Source: a virus. From it: a stretch of 25,754 bases of DNA. The notes beneath the pieces are model-generated. The model had not been told where the DNA came from and did no database searches. It saw only the letters and a program-made list of their open reading frames with translations. The translations under genes and the position numbers were made by a program. Position 1 is the first letter of the stretch, and each line of letters opens with the position of its first letter. The stretch lies in the IMG/VR virus record IMGVR_UViG_3300000176_000016, positions 8,322-34,075 of that record. One strand, given 5' to 3'. Positions 16,101 through 22,470 of this stretch are shown piece by piece.

Positions 16101-17722
16101 TAAAACGTGGTGATACTTTAGAACTTAAAGTTCCTGGTGAAGCACCTGTAGGTGCTGATGGAACTAAAGTCACACGAGTAATTAAGTCTCAAGCTGTTAT
16201 CTCTGATGGTAAGGTGATGGATATTGAGCGTCATTCTCCTTATCGTTACTTACATGATGCTGAAGCATCTGCTCGTTTAGCTAATATTGGTTTACGTAAA
16301 CAAGCTAGAGAGTTAGAGTTTATTAACAACCTTAAACAATCTAAACTATTTGAAGAAGTTGGATTTAGTCCTGACAAACCACTTAAAAATTTACCACAAG
16401 GTTGGAAAGTTCCTAATAGCATTGATCGTATACCAGAGTTACGTGGATGGCATTTTGATCCTAAAACAGCAGCAATTATAGAAGATTTTGCTAAAGTTTG
16501 GGATAACACTATGTGGACAAAGTTAAGCAATGCTCTTGTTAAAAACATGATGCTTAACCCAGTTCCTCATATGTTCAATGAGGTTATGCACTTGTGGAAT
16601 GCTAGAGGTTTTACTGGTTGGGTAGACCCACGTAGGTTGGGTACTTTTGCAGATACTGCTAGACAAGCTGCTAGAGATGTAGGTAGTCAAACAAAATTCT
16701 ATAGAGACATCATGCGTGAAGGTGGTTCTATACTTGGAGCTGATCCCAGAAATAAAGAGTTCTTTGAACCTATATTTGAAAATGCTAAAAAAGAAATGTT
16801 TGGTGACAAAAATACGCAAAGAAATCTTGGTCAACTAGCAAAACGTTTAGGTACTACTGTAGGTGATTTGTACAACGGAATATCTAAAGCATCTAACAAA
16901 GCCATGTGGTTTACCAGAGATGTAATGTACGTACAATATGTTCGTGAGATTATGGCTGAATCACAAAAACGTGGTCAACCTATGGATCTTAAATCTGCTA
17001 TTAAAGAAGCAGAAAAACACATGCCTAATTATCGTTTACCTTCAGAAGTATTAGGTAAACGTGGTCTATCTCAAGTGCTTAGAAATCCTAACATATCTAT
17101 GTTCTCTCGTTACCACTATGGTATGGTCAAATCTTTGGTTAATACCATAAAAGATGTTGATCCTCGTAATCTAAGTTCTCCAGAAGGTCGTAAACATTTC
17201 CGTCAGGGTGTTGACTCTATGTTGGCTATTGGTGTTGCTATGGGTGTTTTGTATCCATTGATGGACTATATTGCTGAGAGTATGTTTGGCGAAGGAGCAG
17301 AGCAACGTAGAGCAGGTCCTTTCCACTTGTTACAAGCAGGTGTGAATGTGGCTACTAATAAAAAAGATGCTAGTGCTTTAATATGGCCTGTCTTTACTTT
17401 TAATCCTGTATTGTTGTCTTTAGGTCAGTTAGCTTTTAACAAAAACATATTTACTGGTAAAAAAGTATATCATCCAGATGATCCTTTGGGTGATGTTCTT
17501 GGTGATATAGGGCAGTATATTGCTAAACAAGTTCCTATGGGTGCTCCAATGATCTCTGCTGTTACTGATGAAGATGCAGAAACTCAATTTGCTGCTAAAC
17601 AACTAGACATTAAAGTTAAAACAGAAGCAGAAAAACAACGTGAAAGTAAAGCCATAGAACGTGAAAGAAGAGCAGCTAAAAGTCGTGTTACTAAACGGGA
17701 TAAAAGAACGTATATACCATGA
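13181..17722 (+). CDS. Giant ejection protein with HExxH metallopeptidase motif, 1513 aa
   Basis: It starts two bases after the previous stop. Residues about 50-120 are Gly/Ala-rich and membrane-like (GLGGLAGAAAGASAV, AVGGPAGPIIAGALELGGAG). Residues 120-500 are charged and probably unfolded or helical. At 548-560 comes TTLLHEAIHAGTQ, with HEAIH at 552-556. About 70 residues later, DVDEFIAEAFTNKDFQKLL has Glu629 and Glu633 as candidate third zinc ligands, the pattern of a zincin metallopeptidase. Residues about 1345-1365 are hydrophobic (LAIGVAMGVLYPLMDYIAE), and the end is strongly basic. The size and position fit T7 gp16-like or P22 gp16/gp20-like proteins, injected with the genome. The peptidase might open the envelope, act on a host protein or process virion proteins. 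The last four bases overlap the ATP-grasp gene. Confidence 0.78.
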   Translation: MADFGQGDEVVSKPKSSWGHDDEVVSTKQASVETKQSIGGPVSNLARTTTESVLPGLGGLAGAAAGASAVTPLAEGVLAVGGPAGPIIAGALELGGAGLGAYLGAEGVASVQDKLHQLIAPEDFEQRKLQRKQNPATTFVGNIAGGVVGLSPKVAVDTTAKVINTAMKARAASAAAQAGVSAGTQLATTGTVDPLEMGVAAVTGAVLPGTNRLGTPFAGVGKAIGETVANVFKPGKPTTKTKPFDLPDRPLETATPEEKTEYIKKLEAIKTERDSKAPLVEAAIRNKETGEIERMGPKHDQARKDDIRENPNYEEGFIDERGNFHERTAAVDQAKRSGQIPEDHVLENPPGETPGLHSGDLRKAGDKRFEITDEQPVGEPKPPVEEGPKTREEHKKAIDDLEYDIFVTHEIDLQEAKKMGDTDGVAEIESRIKRDQEKLEQLSKDIPPVQFDNPLKPTWEELHDHLWNANKVGEAFDKILNADIGSKGQQFLIKALNQSQFIRDAKLEFSKEFLKYIDKDGFEKQDAVGLYTGNSIHKVELGKEGSLTTLLHEAIHAGTQKLLTQGNHPAAIKLQKLFEEFEEKYNADYKKEMELYKENKPNATPAELKDYEQFYHEQNKPYGLTDVDEFIAEAFTNKDFQKLLGSIKSKEPNTVIGDMWESFKDTVRKGLNIPESQRTAFDDAIEHGTKLIEESKSYSALNVFSVRTSPSVVKAAEKIDPRSIPNEKEFYEHATDIYERYGEEVAIKFFEDYNKNLKEQSIPVPNNMEELDDAFHKLNTFQTKDRSENVSWYKENTENGVTAEDRTKWFDMRERGEELPPEAKAVLDVIDQENLALVRKIKAMGGDVGDEFVKGQSRIRIFGDVQSNWLNTIKEFFSNGGALGDKIADQANAAMERKVFGLETWTTDPKVEGAAVKKETGRVIEMHRHLEDTTYSYQDGSGKWQTVPVKKGTSIWEWKDGKRKQIGHSEKLDLKRGDTLELKVPGEAPVGADGTKVTRVIKSQAVISDGKVMDIERHSPYRYLHDAEASARLANIGLRKQARELEFINNLKQSKLFEEVGFSPDKPLKNLPQGWKVPNSIDRIPELRGWHFDPKTAAIIEDFAKVWDNTMWTKLSNALVKNMMLNPVPHMFNEVMHLWNARGFTGWVDPRRLGTFADTARQAARDVGSQTKFYRDIMREGGSILGADPRNKEFFEPIFENAKKEMFGDKNTQRNLGQLAKRLGTTVGDLYNGISKASNKAMWFTRDVMYVQYVREIMAESQKRGQPMDLKSAIKEAEKHMPNYRLPSEVLGKRGLSQVLRNPNISMFSRYHYGMVKSLVNTIKDVDPRNLSSPEGRKHFRQGVDSMLAIGVAMGVLYPLMDYIAESMFGEGAEQRRAGPFHLLQAGVNVATNKKDASALIWPVFTFNPVLLSLGQLAFNKNIFTGKKVYHPDDPLGDVLGDIGQYIAKQVPMGAPMISAVTDEDAETQFAAKQLDIKVKTEAEKQRESKAIERERRAAKSRVTKRDKRTYIP

Positions 17723-19050
17723 ACCTACTAATAATAGATCAATTTGATTGTGGATTTGCTATGGACTTGGCTATCAAGTCTGCTGCTTACGGACACGATG
17801 TACGTGTGTATATGCGTAATAATTTTGATGGTACTCGCTGTGAAAACGGTGATGGTATGGATTGCTTTAAGAAAGTACCTGATTGGGAACCCAGTATGGA
17901 CTGGGCTGATCTCATATTTGTTACTGATAACAGCAGGTACATACAACGTATAGAGTCTTATAGACGTAAAGGGTATCCTATCTATGGCTGCAACGTAGAA
18001 GGTGCTAGATGGGAACAAGATAGAGAGTATGGATCAGCTATATTTGAAAGAGCTGGTATTGCTACTATTCCTATGCAAAAGTTTAAGAAGTATGATGATG
18101 CTATAGCACTTGTACTTGCTAATAAAAACAAACGCTATGTATCCAAACCTGTTGGTGATGGAGATAAAGCTCTTAGCTATTGCTCTAAAGACTGGCGTGA
18201 TATGGTTTTTATGCTTAACAAATGGAAGAAGAGCAATGCTTATGATGGTGAGTTTGTTCTACAAGAGTTCCATAAAGGTTGTGAGATGGCTGTTGGTGGA
18301 TGGTTTGGTTTAGGTGGATTCTCTAAACACATTCTTGAGAACTGGGAGTTTAAGAAGCTAATGTCTGGGGATCATGGTCCTGCTACTGGTGAGCAAGGTA
18401 CTGTGATGAGGTATACCCAAAAGAGTTTGTTAGCTGAAAAAGTCTTATTACCTTTAGAAGGTTTTTTACATGGTATAGGTTACAGCGGTTATATAGACGT
18501 TAACTGTATCATTGATGATAAGGGTAATCCCTGGCCCCTAGAGTTTACTACTCGTCCTGGATGGCCTCTATTCCAGATCCAACAAGCTCTACATACAGGC
18601 TGCCCTATTGGTTGGATGCTTGACTCTTTAAATGGTAAAGACACTCTTAAAGTTAAAGATAGCATTGCTTGTGGTATTGTGGTATCTCAACCTGACTACC
18701 CATACAACAACGTTAAAAAGAAAGAGAATACAGGATACCCTATCTTTGATTTAACAATGGAAGATGCTACTAGTAACATTCACCTATCAGAAGTTAAGAT
18801 GGGTTTTGGACCAGGTAAAGATGGTAGAAACACAGAGCCTTGTATGGTTACGGCTGGTAGTTATGTGATGACTGTCTCTGGTACAGGTAAAACTGTTTAT
18901 GATGCCAAATGTGATGCTTATGATACCTTTAAGAAGAAAATATGTATGATTAACTCTCCTATGGTCAGAGATGATATAGGAGAAAAATTAGAAGAAATGC
19001 TTCCACTACTTCAAAAGAATGGCTATTGTAAAGACATTAAATACAAGTAA
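17719..19050 (+). CDS. ATP-grasp ligase related to PurD (phosphoribosylamine-glycine ligase-like)
   Basis: 443 residues, overlapping the upstream stop by four bases (ATGA). The N-terminal part is a Rossmann-like pre-ATP-grasp domain (MNLLIIDQFDCGFAMDLAIK, HDVRVYMR). It lacks the GGREHA loop with which true PurD binds phosphoribosylamine. The ATP-grasp core shows Lys143 in YVSKP, Glu183 in VLQEF, Glu189 in CEMAV, Asp260/Asn262 in GYIDVN and Glu275 in WPLEFTTRPG. The usual PurD metal-binding EFNxR is here EFTTR. A C-terminal segment, CMVTAGSYVMTVSGTGKT then AKCDAY, resembles the PurD C-domain. Such enzymes join a carboxylate to an amine using ATP. The substrate is probably not that of PurD. Its place between ejection and fibre genes is unusual and suggests action on a virion component or a small molecule. 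Confidence 0.8.
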   Translation: MNLLIIDQFDCGFAMDLAIKSAAYGHDVRVYMRNNFDGTRCENGDGMDCFKKVPDWEPSMDWADLIFVTDNSRYIQRIESYRRKGYPIYGCNVEGARWEQDREYGSAIFERAGIATIPMQKFKKYDDAIALVLANKNKRYVSKPVGDGDKALSYCSKDWRDMVFMLNKWKKSNAYDGEFVLQEFHKGCEMAVGGWFGLGGFSKHILENWEFKKLMSGDHGPATGEQGTVMRYTQKSLLAEKVLLPLEGFLHGIGYSGYIDVNCIIDDKGNPWPLEFTTRPGWPLFQIQQALHTGCPIGWMLDSLNGKDTLKVKDSIACGIVVSQPDYPYNNVKKKENTGYPIFDLTMEDATSNIHLSEVKMGFGPGKDGRNTEPCMVTAGSYVMTVSGTGKTVYDAKCDAYDTFKKKICMINSPMVRDDIGEKLEEMLPLLQKNGYCKDIKYK

Positions 19051-19055
19051 TTACT

Positions 19056-19619
19056 ATGGCTACTAATCCTAATTCAAACATTCCGATTCCACAGAATCCT
19101 ATAGGGGAGAATTACCCCTGGAGAGATTGGTTTCAAAAGCTTAGTAATAAAGTATATGGTTCTTTAGCTAGTCAAAACTCTAATGGAGTTGCTATATCAG
19201 GTGGTACTATAGACAATACCGCTATAGGTTCTACTACTCCATCAACAGGTAACTTTACAAGTTTAAAGTTAGGTTCTCCTTTAAAAATAACATATGGTGG
19301 AACCAATGGTTTTGCTGTACCTACTGCTGGTGCTGTAGCTTATGGCAATGGTGGTGCTTACGCTTTTACTGCTGTAGGTACTACAGGTCAAGTGCTTACT
19401 TCTAACGCAGGAAGTACACCCACTTGGACTTCTGTTGTTAATAAAATTGCTGCTGGTACTAATATATCTATAACTCCAATAGGAGGCACTGGTACTGTAA
19501 CAATTAACACTACTGGACTTTCTGTAACCATAACAACAGCTAAATTAACTCCAACGGGTACTAATGGAAGTATGACTTTTACGAGTGGAATATTAACAGC
19601 TCAAACAGCAGCTACATAA
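19056..19619 (+). CDS. Short tail fibre or fibre adaptor, 187 aa
   Basis: It starts five bases after the previous stop. The N-terminus has NPIGENYPWRDWFQKLSNKV, then YGSLASQNS, a block that I recognise at the start of many short phage fibres and that probably attaches to the virion. Then comes the standard fibre motif AISGGTIDNTAIGSTTPSTG followed by NFTSLKLG, and a Thr/Gly-rich beta shaft with TYGGTNG and GTTGQVLTSNAGSTPTW. No C-terminal chaperone or enzyme domain is present. It may be an adaptor to which a longer fibre attaches. Position next to the lysis genes is common for late fibre genes. Structural role is fairly sure; the receptor is unknown. Confidence 0.72.
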   Translation: MATNPNSNIPIPQNPIGENYPWRDWFQKLSNKVYGSLASQNSNGVAISGGTIDNTAIGSTTPSTGNFTSLKLGSPLKITYGGTNGFAVPTAGAVAYGNGGAYAFTAVGTTGQVLTSNAGSTPTWTSVVNKIAAGTNISITPIGGTGTVTINTTGLSVTITTAKLTPTGTNGSMTFTSGILTAQTAAT

Positions 19620-19620
19620 A

Positions 19621-20115
19621 ATGGAACCATTTACTCTTGCTCTAGCTGCTCTTTCTGCTGTTAAACAAGGCATAGCCTTATACAAAGATGCTAAAAGCAC
19701 AGGTTCTGAAGTTATTGAAATAACACGTGAACTTAGTGCTTCTCTTGGATCATTTTTTGATCATCAAGAGCAAGCTATTAAACAAGATGAAAAAACAAAA
19801 AAGAATCCTCCCAAGGGTAAATCATTACAAGCAATTGCATTAGAAAATGTTCTTAGACGCAAACAATTAGAACAAGCAGAGGCAGAACTTAGGGAGTTAC
19901 TTGTATATCAATCTCCCCCAGAATTAGGTGCTGTATGGACTGAGTTTGAAAAAGAACGTGAGAAACTAAAAAAAGAACAAAAGATACAAGATGAACTATT
20001 AAAAAAAAAGAGACGGCTGACAAAAGAAGAAATCACGAACGGATGGAGAGGTGGAATATTAGAATTGCAATCTGCATTGCAGTTTTGGTGGTCACCTTTG
20101 TTATTGTTGGGTTAA
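19621..20115 (+). CDS. Coiled-coil lysis-block protein, zero-frame product (164 aa)
   Basis: It starts one base after the fibre stop. The N-terminus is hydrophobic to amphipathic (MEPFTLALAALSAVKQGIAL), followed by YKDAKSTGSEVIEITRELSA and SFFDHQEQAIKQDEK. A long charged helix runs to about residue 140, with ELRELLVYQSPPELGAVWTE near the middle. Homologues that I recall have a soluble domain of this kind, a basic Lys/Arg run, and then a C-terminal membrane helix. Here the membrane helix lies in the -1 frame (see 20043). The zero-frame C-terminus after residue 130, ending LQFWWSPLLLLG, looks like a short alternative end. The exact role is unknown; proximity to holin and endolysin suggests help in lysis. 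Confidence 0.68.
   Translation: MEPFTLALAALSAVKQGIALYKDAKSTGSEVIEITRELSASLGSFFDHQEQAIKQDEKTKKNPPKGKSLQAIALENVLRRKQLEQAEAELRELLVYQSPPELGAVWTEFEKEREKLKKEQKIQDELLKKKRRLTKEEITNGWRGGILELQSALQFWWSPLLLLG
20001..20010 (+). promoter_or_regulatory. Slippery A9G run with in-frame A_AAA_AAG (possible -1 frameshift)
   Basis: Nine A residues (20001-20009) are followed by G. In the frame of the gene at 19621 the heptamer at 20004-20010 reads A_AAA_AAG, the same site used by E. coli dnaX for efficient -1 frameshifting. After the slip the next codon is GAG (20010-20012), and the -1 frame is open to 20273, adding a membrane helix. No strong Shine-Dalgarno stimulator was found upstream and no clear stem downstream, so efficiency is unknown. 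Transcriptional slippage on A9, or a homopolymer sequencing error, would give the same signal. Confidence 0.5.
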
Positions 20116-20273
20116 TGTTTCAAATAGATCGTATGTATAAAGCAGACAAATACGAACATGAGATAGAGTTTGAGTTTAGAAAACGCTTTTATAGCGACAC
20201 AAAAACGTTAGAATGTTTTCAAATATTTAAAGAAACTGGTTTTGTTCCAAAATACTGTAAGGATATATTATGA
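20043..20273 (+). CDS. Membrane protein in the -1 frame; independent gene or C-terminus of a frameshift product
   Basis: ATG 20043 to TAG/TGA-type stop at 20271-20273 gives 76 residues: MERWNIRIAICIAVLVVTF then VIVGLMFQIDRMYKADKYEH and a soluble tail with two Cys. Residues about 6-28 form a clear membrane helix. The first 73 bases overlap the gene at 19621 in another frame. No ribosome-binding site precedes ATG 20043 (only AGAAGAAATCACG). The frame continues open upstream to 20010, immediately at an A_AAA_AAG site. A -1 shift there would join residues 1-130 of the upstream product to an 87-residue extension. It then overlaps the holin start by ATGA. Either reading is possible; I favour the frameshift form. 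Membrane topology is certain, the role is not. Confidence 0.62.
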   Translation: MERWNIRIAICIAVLVVTFVIVGLMFQIDRMYKADKYEHEIEFEFRKRFYSDTKTLECFQIFKETGFVPKYCKDIL

Positions 20274-20767
20274 ATTGGTTATCACAAATTGCTCCTACTA
20301 TTGCCACTGCTATTGCAGGACCCTTTGGTGGTCTAGCATACGAAGCAATTTCTAAAGTAATAGGTGTATCTCAAGATGATGCTAAGAAAATGCTTGATGA
20401 TGGTAAACTTACTGCTGATCAAATAGCATCCGTACAACAAGCTGAGATAGCTCTAAAAGCTAAAGCACAAGAGCTTAACCTAGACTTTGAACAACTAGCT
20501 GTACAAGATAGAAGCTCTGCAAGAACAATGCAAATTGCTACTCAATCTTGGATACCTCCTGTTCTTGCCATAGGTATTACAGGTGGATTTTTTGGTATAC
20601 TTTTTGGATTAATGTACGGTCAAGTACAACATACGCCTCAAATTGATATTATGCTAGGTTCACTTGGTACTGCTTGGACAGGCGTGGTTGCTTTCTATTT
20701 TGGTTCTTCAGCAGGTAGTCAGAAAAAAGACGAACTTTTACATCAATCAACACCAGTTTCAAAATGA
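20270..20767 (+). CDS. 3TM holin
   Basis: 165 residues, overlapping the upstream stop by ATGA. The N-terminus has ATAIAGPFGGLAYEAISKVI, then GVSQDDAKKMLDDGKLTADQ. The middle has DRSSARTM (80-87). Two membrane helices follow, at about residues 95-117 (IPPVLAIGITGGFFGILFGL) and 125-147 (IDIMLGSLGTAWTGVVAFYF), with the polar end SSAGSQKK. The arrangement of the DRxSAR motif, W-x-PP and the last two helices is typical of the GTA/3TM phage holin family. Holins open the inner membrane at the end of infection so that endolysin reaches the wall. The endolysin gene directly follows with another ATGA overlap. Family call is strong. Confidence 0.85.
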   Translation: MNWLSQIAPTIATAIAGPFGGLAYEAISKVIGVSQDDAKKMLDDGKLTADQIASVQQAEIALKAKAQELNLDFEQLAVQDRSSARTMQIATQSWIPPVLAIGITGGFFGILFGLMYGQVQHTPQIDIMLGSLGTAWTGVVAFYFGSSAGSQKKDELLHQSTPVSK

Positions 20768-21183
20768 TTAATTCAAGGGATTTAAATGAACTACTTCCAG
20801 AAGTTAAAACAAGAGTTGAAAAGTTTATTCAATCTTGTAAAGATAAAGGCATTGATATACTTGTTACTAGTACGTATAGAGACATGGAAAGCCAAGCAGC
20901 TCTCTACGCTCAAGGAAGGACCACAGAAGGAAAAATTGTCACAAATGCTGGACCTGGTGATTCTTATCACAATTGGCGTTGTGCTGTGGATGTTGTTCCG
21001 TTGATAAACGGAAAACCTGATTGGGATGGGTCACACCCAGTTTGGGAACAAATAGGTTTAATTGGGTCTGAATGTGGGTTAGAGTGGGCTGGTAAATGGA
21101 TTCACTTTAAAGAATTAGCTCACTTTCAATATACCAATGGTTTAACTATAGCCCAATTAAAAAGTGGTGCTACCATAGTTTAA
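20764..21183 (+). CDS. Endolysin, M15 L-alanyl-D-glutamate-type endopeptidase
   Basis: 139 residues, overlapping the holin by ATGA. The sequence has STYRDMESQAALYAQGR, then GPGDSYHNWRCAVDVVP with His69 and Asp76 as zinc ligands, and KWIHFKELAHFQY with Glu117 and His120. These are the conserved positions of M15/VanY-type peptidases used as endolysins by phages such as T5 and A500-like phages. The enzyme cuts peptide bonds in the peptidoglycan stem. It has no signal peptide, so it depends on the holin for release. Its stop codon overlaps the stop of the minus-strand gene at 21180. The family is strongly supported; the exact bond cut is by analogy. Confidence 0.88.
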   Translation: MINSRDLNELLPEVKTRVEKFIQSCKDKGIDILVTSTYRDMESQAALYAQGRTTEGKIVTNAGPGDSYHNWRCAVDVVPLINGKPDWDGSHPVWEQIGLIGSECGLEWAGKWIHFKELAHFQYTNGLTIAQLKSGATIV

Positions 21184-21386
21184 AATCTATTTATTAATTT
21201 TTTAGTAGGTACTTTATCAGGATCAGGGGAAATACCTAGCTGTATCTCCTCTGATCTTATTTGTCTGTCAAGGTAATTTCTTAACCAATCAATACCTCCT
21301 ATGTCTTGAAACATTTCTCTTTGTTTTAGACTAAGACGTATACCGTAGGTTTTGCTACCTGTTAGATCACTTTTTGGTCTTGGCAT
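21180..21386 (-). CDS. Small RHH-like phage protein, 68 aa (last gene of the minus-strand operon)
   Basis: GGAAG lies six to eight bases ahead of the ATG (21386). The sequence reads MPRPKSDLTGSKTYGIRLS, then LKQREMFQDIGGIDWLRNYL and DRQIRSEEIQ. A Pro/Lys start, an R-L-S strand and two helices with 'GGxxWLRxYL' match a class of small phage proteins similar to ribbon-helix-helix regulators, possibly DNA-binding. It overlaps the preceding gene by 20 bases, and its stop overlaps the endolysin stop on the other strand. DNA binding is inferred from form only. Confidence 0.66.
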   Translation of the reverse strand: MPRPKSDLTGSKTYGIRLSLKQREMFQDIGGIDWLRNYLDRQIRSEEIQLGISPDPDKVPTKKLINRF

Positions 21387-21618
21387 TTTTAGCTTCCATC
21401 ATTGCATCGGCTATTGTGTAACAATCTTTAGCTACAAGGTTTTTCCAATTATCATCCCAACCATGTGTTTGAGCTTGTTCACAATACTTTGTGTACATAG
21501 AGTTTAGAGCAAGACCTGCAAACCAGTCTCTAAGATCCATACCCCCATTCTCTTGCCTACCTACTACTGCTCCTTTTTCAGGACTATATAAAGGCTGTGT
21601 GCTTGGGAATGCTTTCAT
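21367..21618 (-). CDS. Hypothetical early phage protein, 83 aa
   Basis: The start overlaps the stop of the 36-residue membrane protein by ATGA. It contains GGMDLRDWFAGLALNSMY near residues 25-42 and KDCYTIADAMMEAKNAK near the end. The pair 'GMxLRDxFA ... YxxADAMLxAR' is a pattern I recall from many small proteins of phages of Gram-negative bacteria; no biochemical function is known. There is no membrane helix or cysteine motif. It is transcribed with the replication genes, so it is probably expressed early or in the middle of infection. Confidence 0.68.
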   Translation of the reverse strand: MKAFPSTQPLYSPEKGAVVGRQENGGMDLRDWFAGLALNSMYTKYCEQAQTHGWDDNWKNLVAKDCYTIADAMMEAKNAKTKK

Positions 21619-21725
21619 TCTGATTTTCCTATGCTATAAATAATAAAACAAAATACCGCTGTAATCCATATAGCAGCAGTAAATAAAACTGCTACTAGTA
21701 ACAATAAGTCTAGGATTTCATTCAA
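21615..21725 (-). CDS. 36-residue single-span membrane protein (TTG start)
   Basis: The reading frame from TTG (21725-21723) to TGA (21617-21615) encodes LNEILDLLLLVAVLFTAA (first residue Met in translation), then IWITAVFCFIIYSIGKSE. Nearly all of it is one membrane helix with a short charged start and a basic end. GGAG lies seven bases upstream of the TTG. The gene overlaps the upstream stop (21718) by eight bases and the downstream start by ATGA, exactly as other genes of this operon do. This coupling, plus the hydrophobic coding pattern, supports a real gene despite the rare start. Function unknown; small membrane proteins of early phage operons can act on host envelope enzymes. Confidence 0.6.
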   Translation of the reverse strand: MNEILDLLLLVAVLFTAAIWITAVFCFIIYSIGKSE

Positions 21726-21981
21726 TGTTTTTCTCCTTAAGTTTATCTTGTATAAATAACAAATGTCTTTCAAACTCTGGTTTATTTAGAGGTGAGTGCA
21801 TATCTACCCATATCTGAACTGTTTCTATACTTGTTAGATTACGATAAGGTTTCCACCTAGGAGATTGGTCTAATGTCTTATCCTTTAAATAATCTATAGA
21901 CTCTTGTATTTCTTTCCATTTATGGTAGCTGCTCTTATCTAAAAACGTTTGTATTGTTTCTAGTGCTTCATGTTTGTTCAT
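21718..21981 (-). CDS. Hypothetical protein, 87 aa
   Basis: The ATG overlaps the stop of the upstream gene by ATGA. The sequence is charged and helical, with EALETIQTFLDKSSYHKWKE near the start, a central block DQSPRWKPYRNLTSIETVQI, and PLNKPEFERHLLFIQDKLKE near the end. No cysteine, membrane segment or catalytic motif is seen, and I do not recognise the family. GGAGAA inside its last codons serves the TTG start of the small membrane protein that follows. Translation is therefore tightly coupled along this part of the operon. Confidence 0.6.
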   Translation of the reverse strand: MNKHEALETIQTFLDKSSYHKWKEIQESIDYLKDKTLDQSPRWKPYRNLTSIETVQIWVDMHSPLNKPEFERHLLFIQDKLKEKNIE

Positions 21982-22313
21982 ATGTTCTTCTCCTTTAACT
22001 TAGCTTCTATTTCTTTTGCAAAGTCATCCACCCACGCTCCATAAACAATTCGCCACTCATCACATATAGGTTTTAAATCTTCCTCAGTCAAACTTACCCA
22101 TTCTTTAGTACCAACAAATTTTTCAGCACATGGTAGGCAATACAGCGCATACCCACCACTAACACCACATTCATCGCACCCTTGTTGTGGTGTGGTGTAA
22201 AGAGGCAATGGCTCAACATCAACTGTTACTAGCGAGGTAACTGTTGTTGGCTTTGCCCAATAAAAACCGCCTTTTTGCGGATTAAAATAAGCAACAGGCT
22301 CGTCTTTAGTCAT
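21978..22313 (-). CDS. Phage EPVAYF-type protein with CxxC-x9-CxxC zinc knuckle, 111 aa
   Basis: The N-terminus has MTKDEPVAYF and then PLPLYTTPQQ (35-44), the EPVAxx...PLYxxP frame found in many small proteins of phages of proteobacteria. A zinc-like motif follows, with Cys46, Cys49, Cys59 and Cys62 (CDECGVSGGYALYCLPC). The end has EWVSLTEEDLKPICDEWR, then FAKEIEAKLKEKN, another common ending. The Cys motif stands where many relatives have nothing, so it may be an insertion. The start overlaps the upstream stop by eight bases (ATGACTAA). Function unknown; zinc binding is inferred. Confidence 0.66.
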   Translation of the reverse strand: MTKDEPVAYFNPQKGGFYWAKPTTVTSLVTVDVEPLPLYTTPQQGCDECGVSGGYALYCLPCAEKFVGTKEWVSLTEEDLKPICDEWRIVYGAWVDDFAKEIEAKLKEKNI

Positions 22314-22470
22314 TCTTGTCCTCCATTTCTTTCAACATATGGCTCAACGCCATCATCTGTTTACTTTTCTCCATGCGTTGGGCATGAAGGAGGTTCATTG
22401 CATCGCTCAAGGCTTGCATAGCCCCATACAGTTCAATTATTTCTTCTTTAATTTCTTCTTTGGTTTTCAT
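22306..22470 (-). CDS. Small helical protein, 54 aa
   Basis: ATG 22470-22468, stop TAA 22308-22306. The sequence MKTKEEIKEEIIELYGAM, then QALSDAMNLLHAQRMEKS and KQMMALSHMLKEMEDKND, is one long Met/Glu/Lys-rich helix or helical hairpin. GGGGACAAGA precedes the start as a good ribosome-binding site. The start overlaps the upstream stop by ATGA and the end overlaps the next start by eight bases. This fit on both sides is the main evidence that it is coding. Codons are less AT-rich than in the structural genes. No function is recognised; a coiled-coil partner protein is possible. Confidence 0.6.
   Translation of the reverse strand: MKTKEEIKEEIIELYGAMQALSDAMNLLHAQRMEKSKQMMALSHMLKEMEDKND

Noticed and set aside
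16246-16834. Overlapping minus-strand frames of about 100 residues inside the giant ejection gene
   Set aside because: They have no ribosome-binding sites or recognised motifs and lie wholly within a strong coding frame.
19968-19976. An earlier slippery A_AAA_AAA in the gene at 19621
   Set aside because: A -1 shift there meets a TGA within about seven codons, so it gives no useful product; only the site at 20004-20010 opens a long frame.
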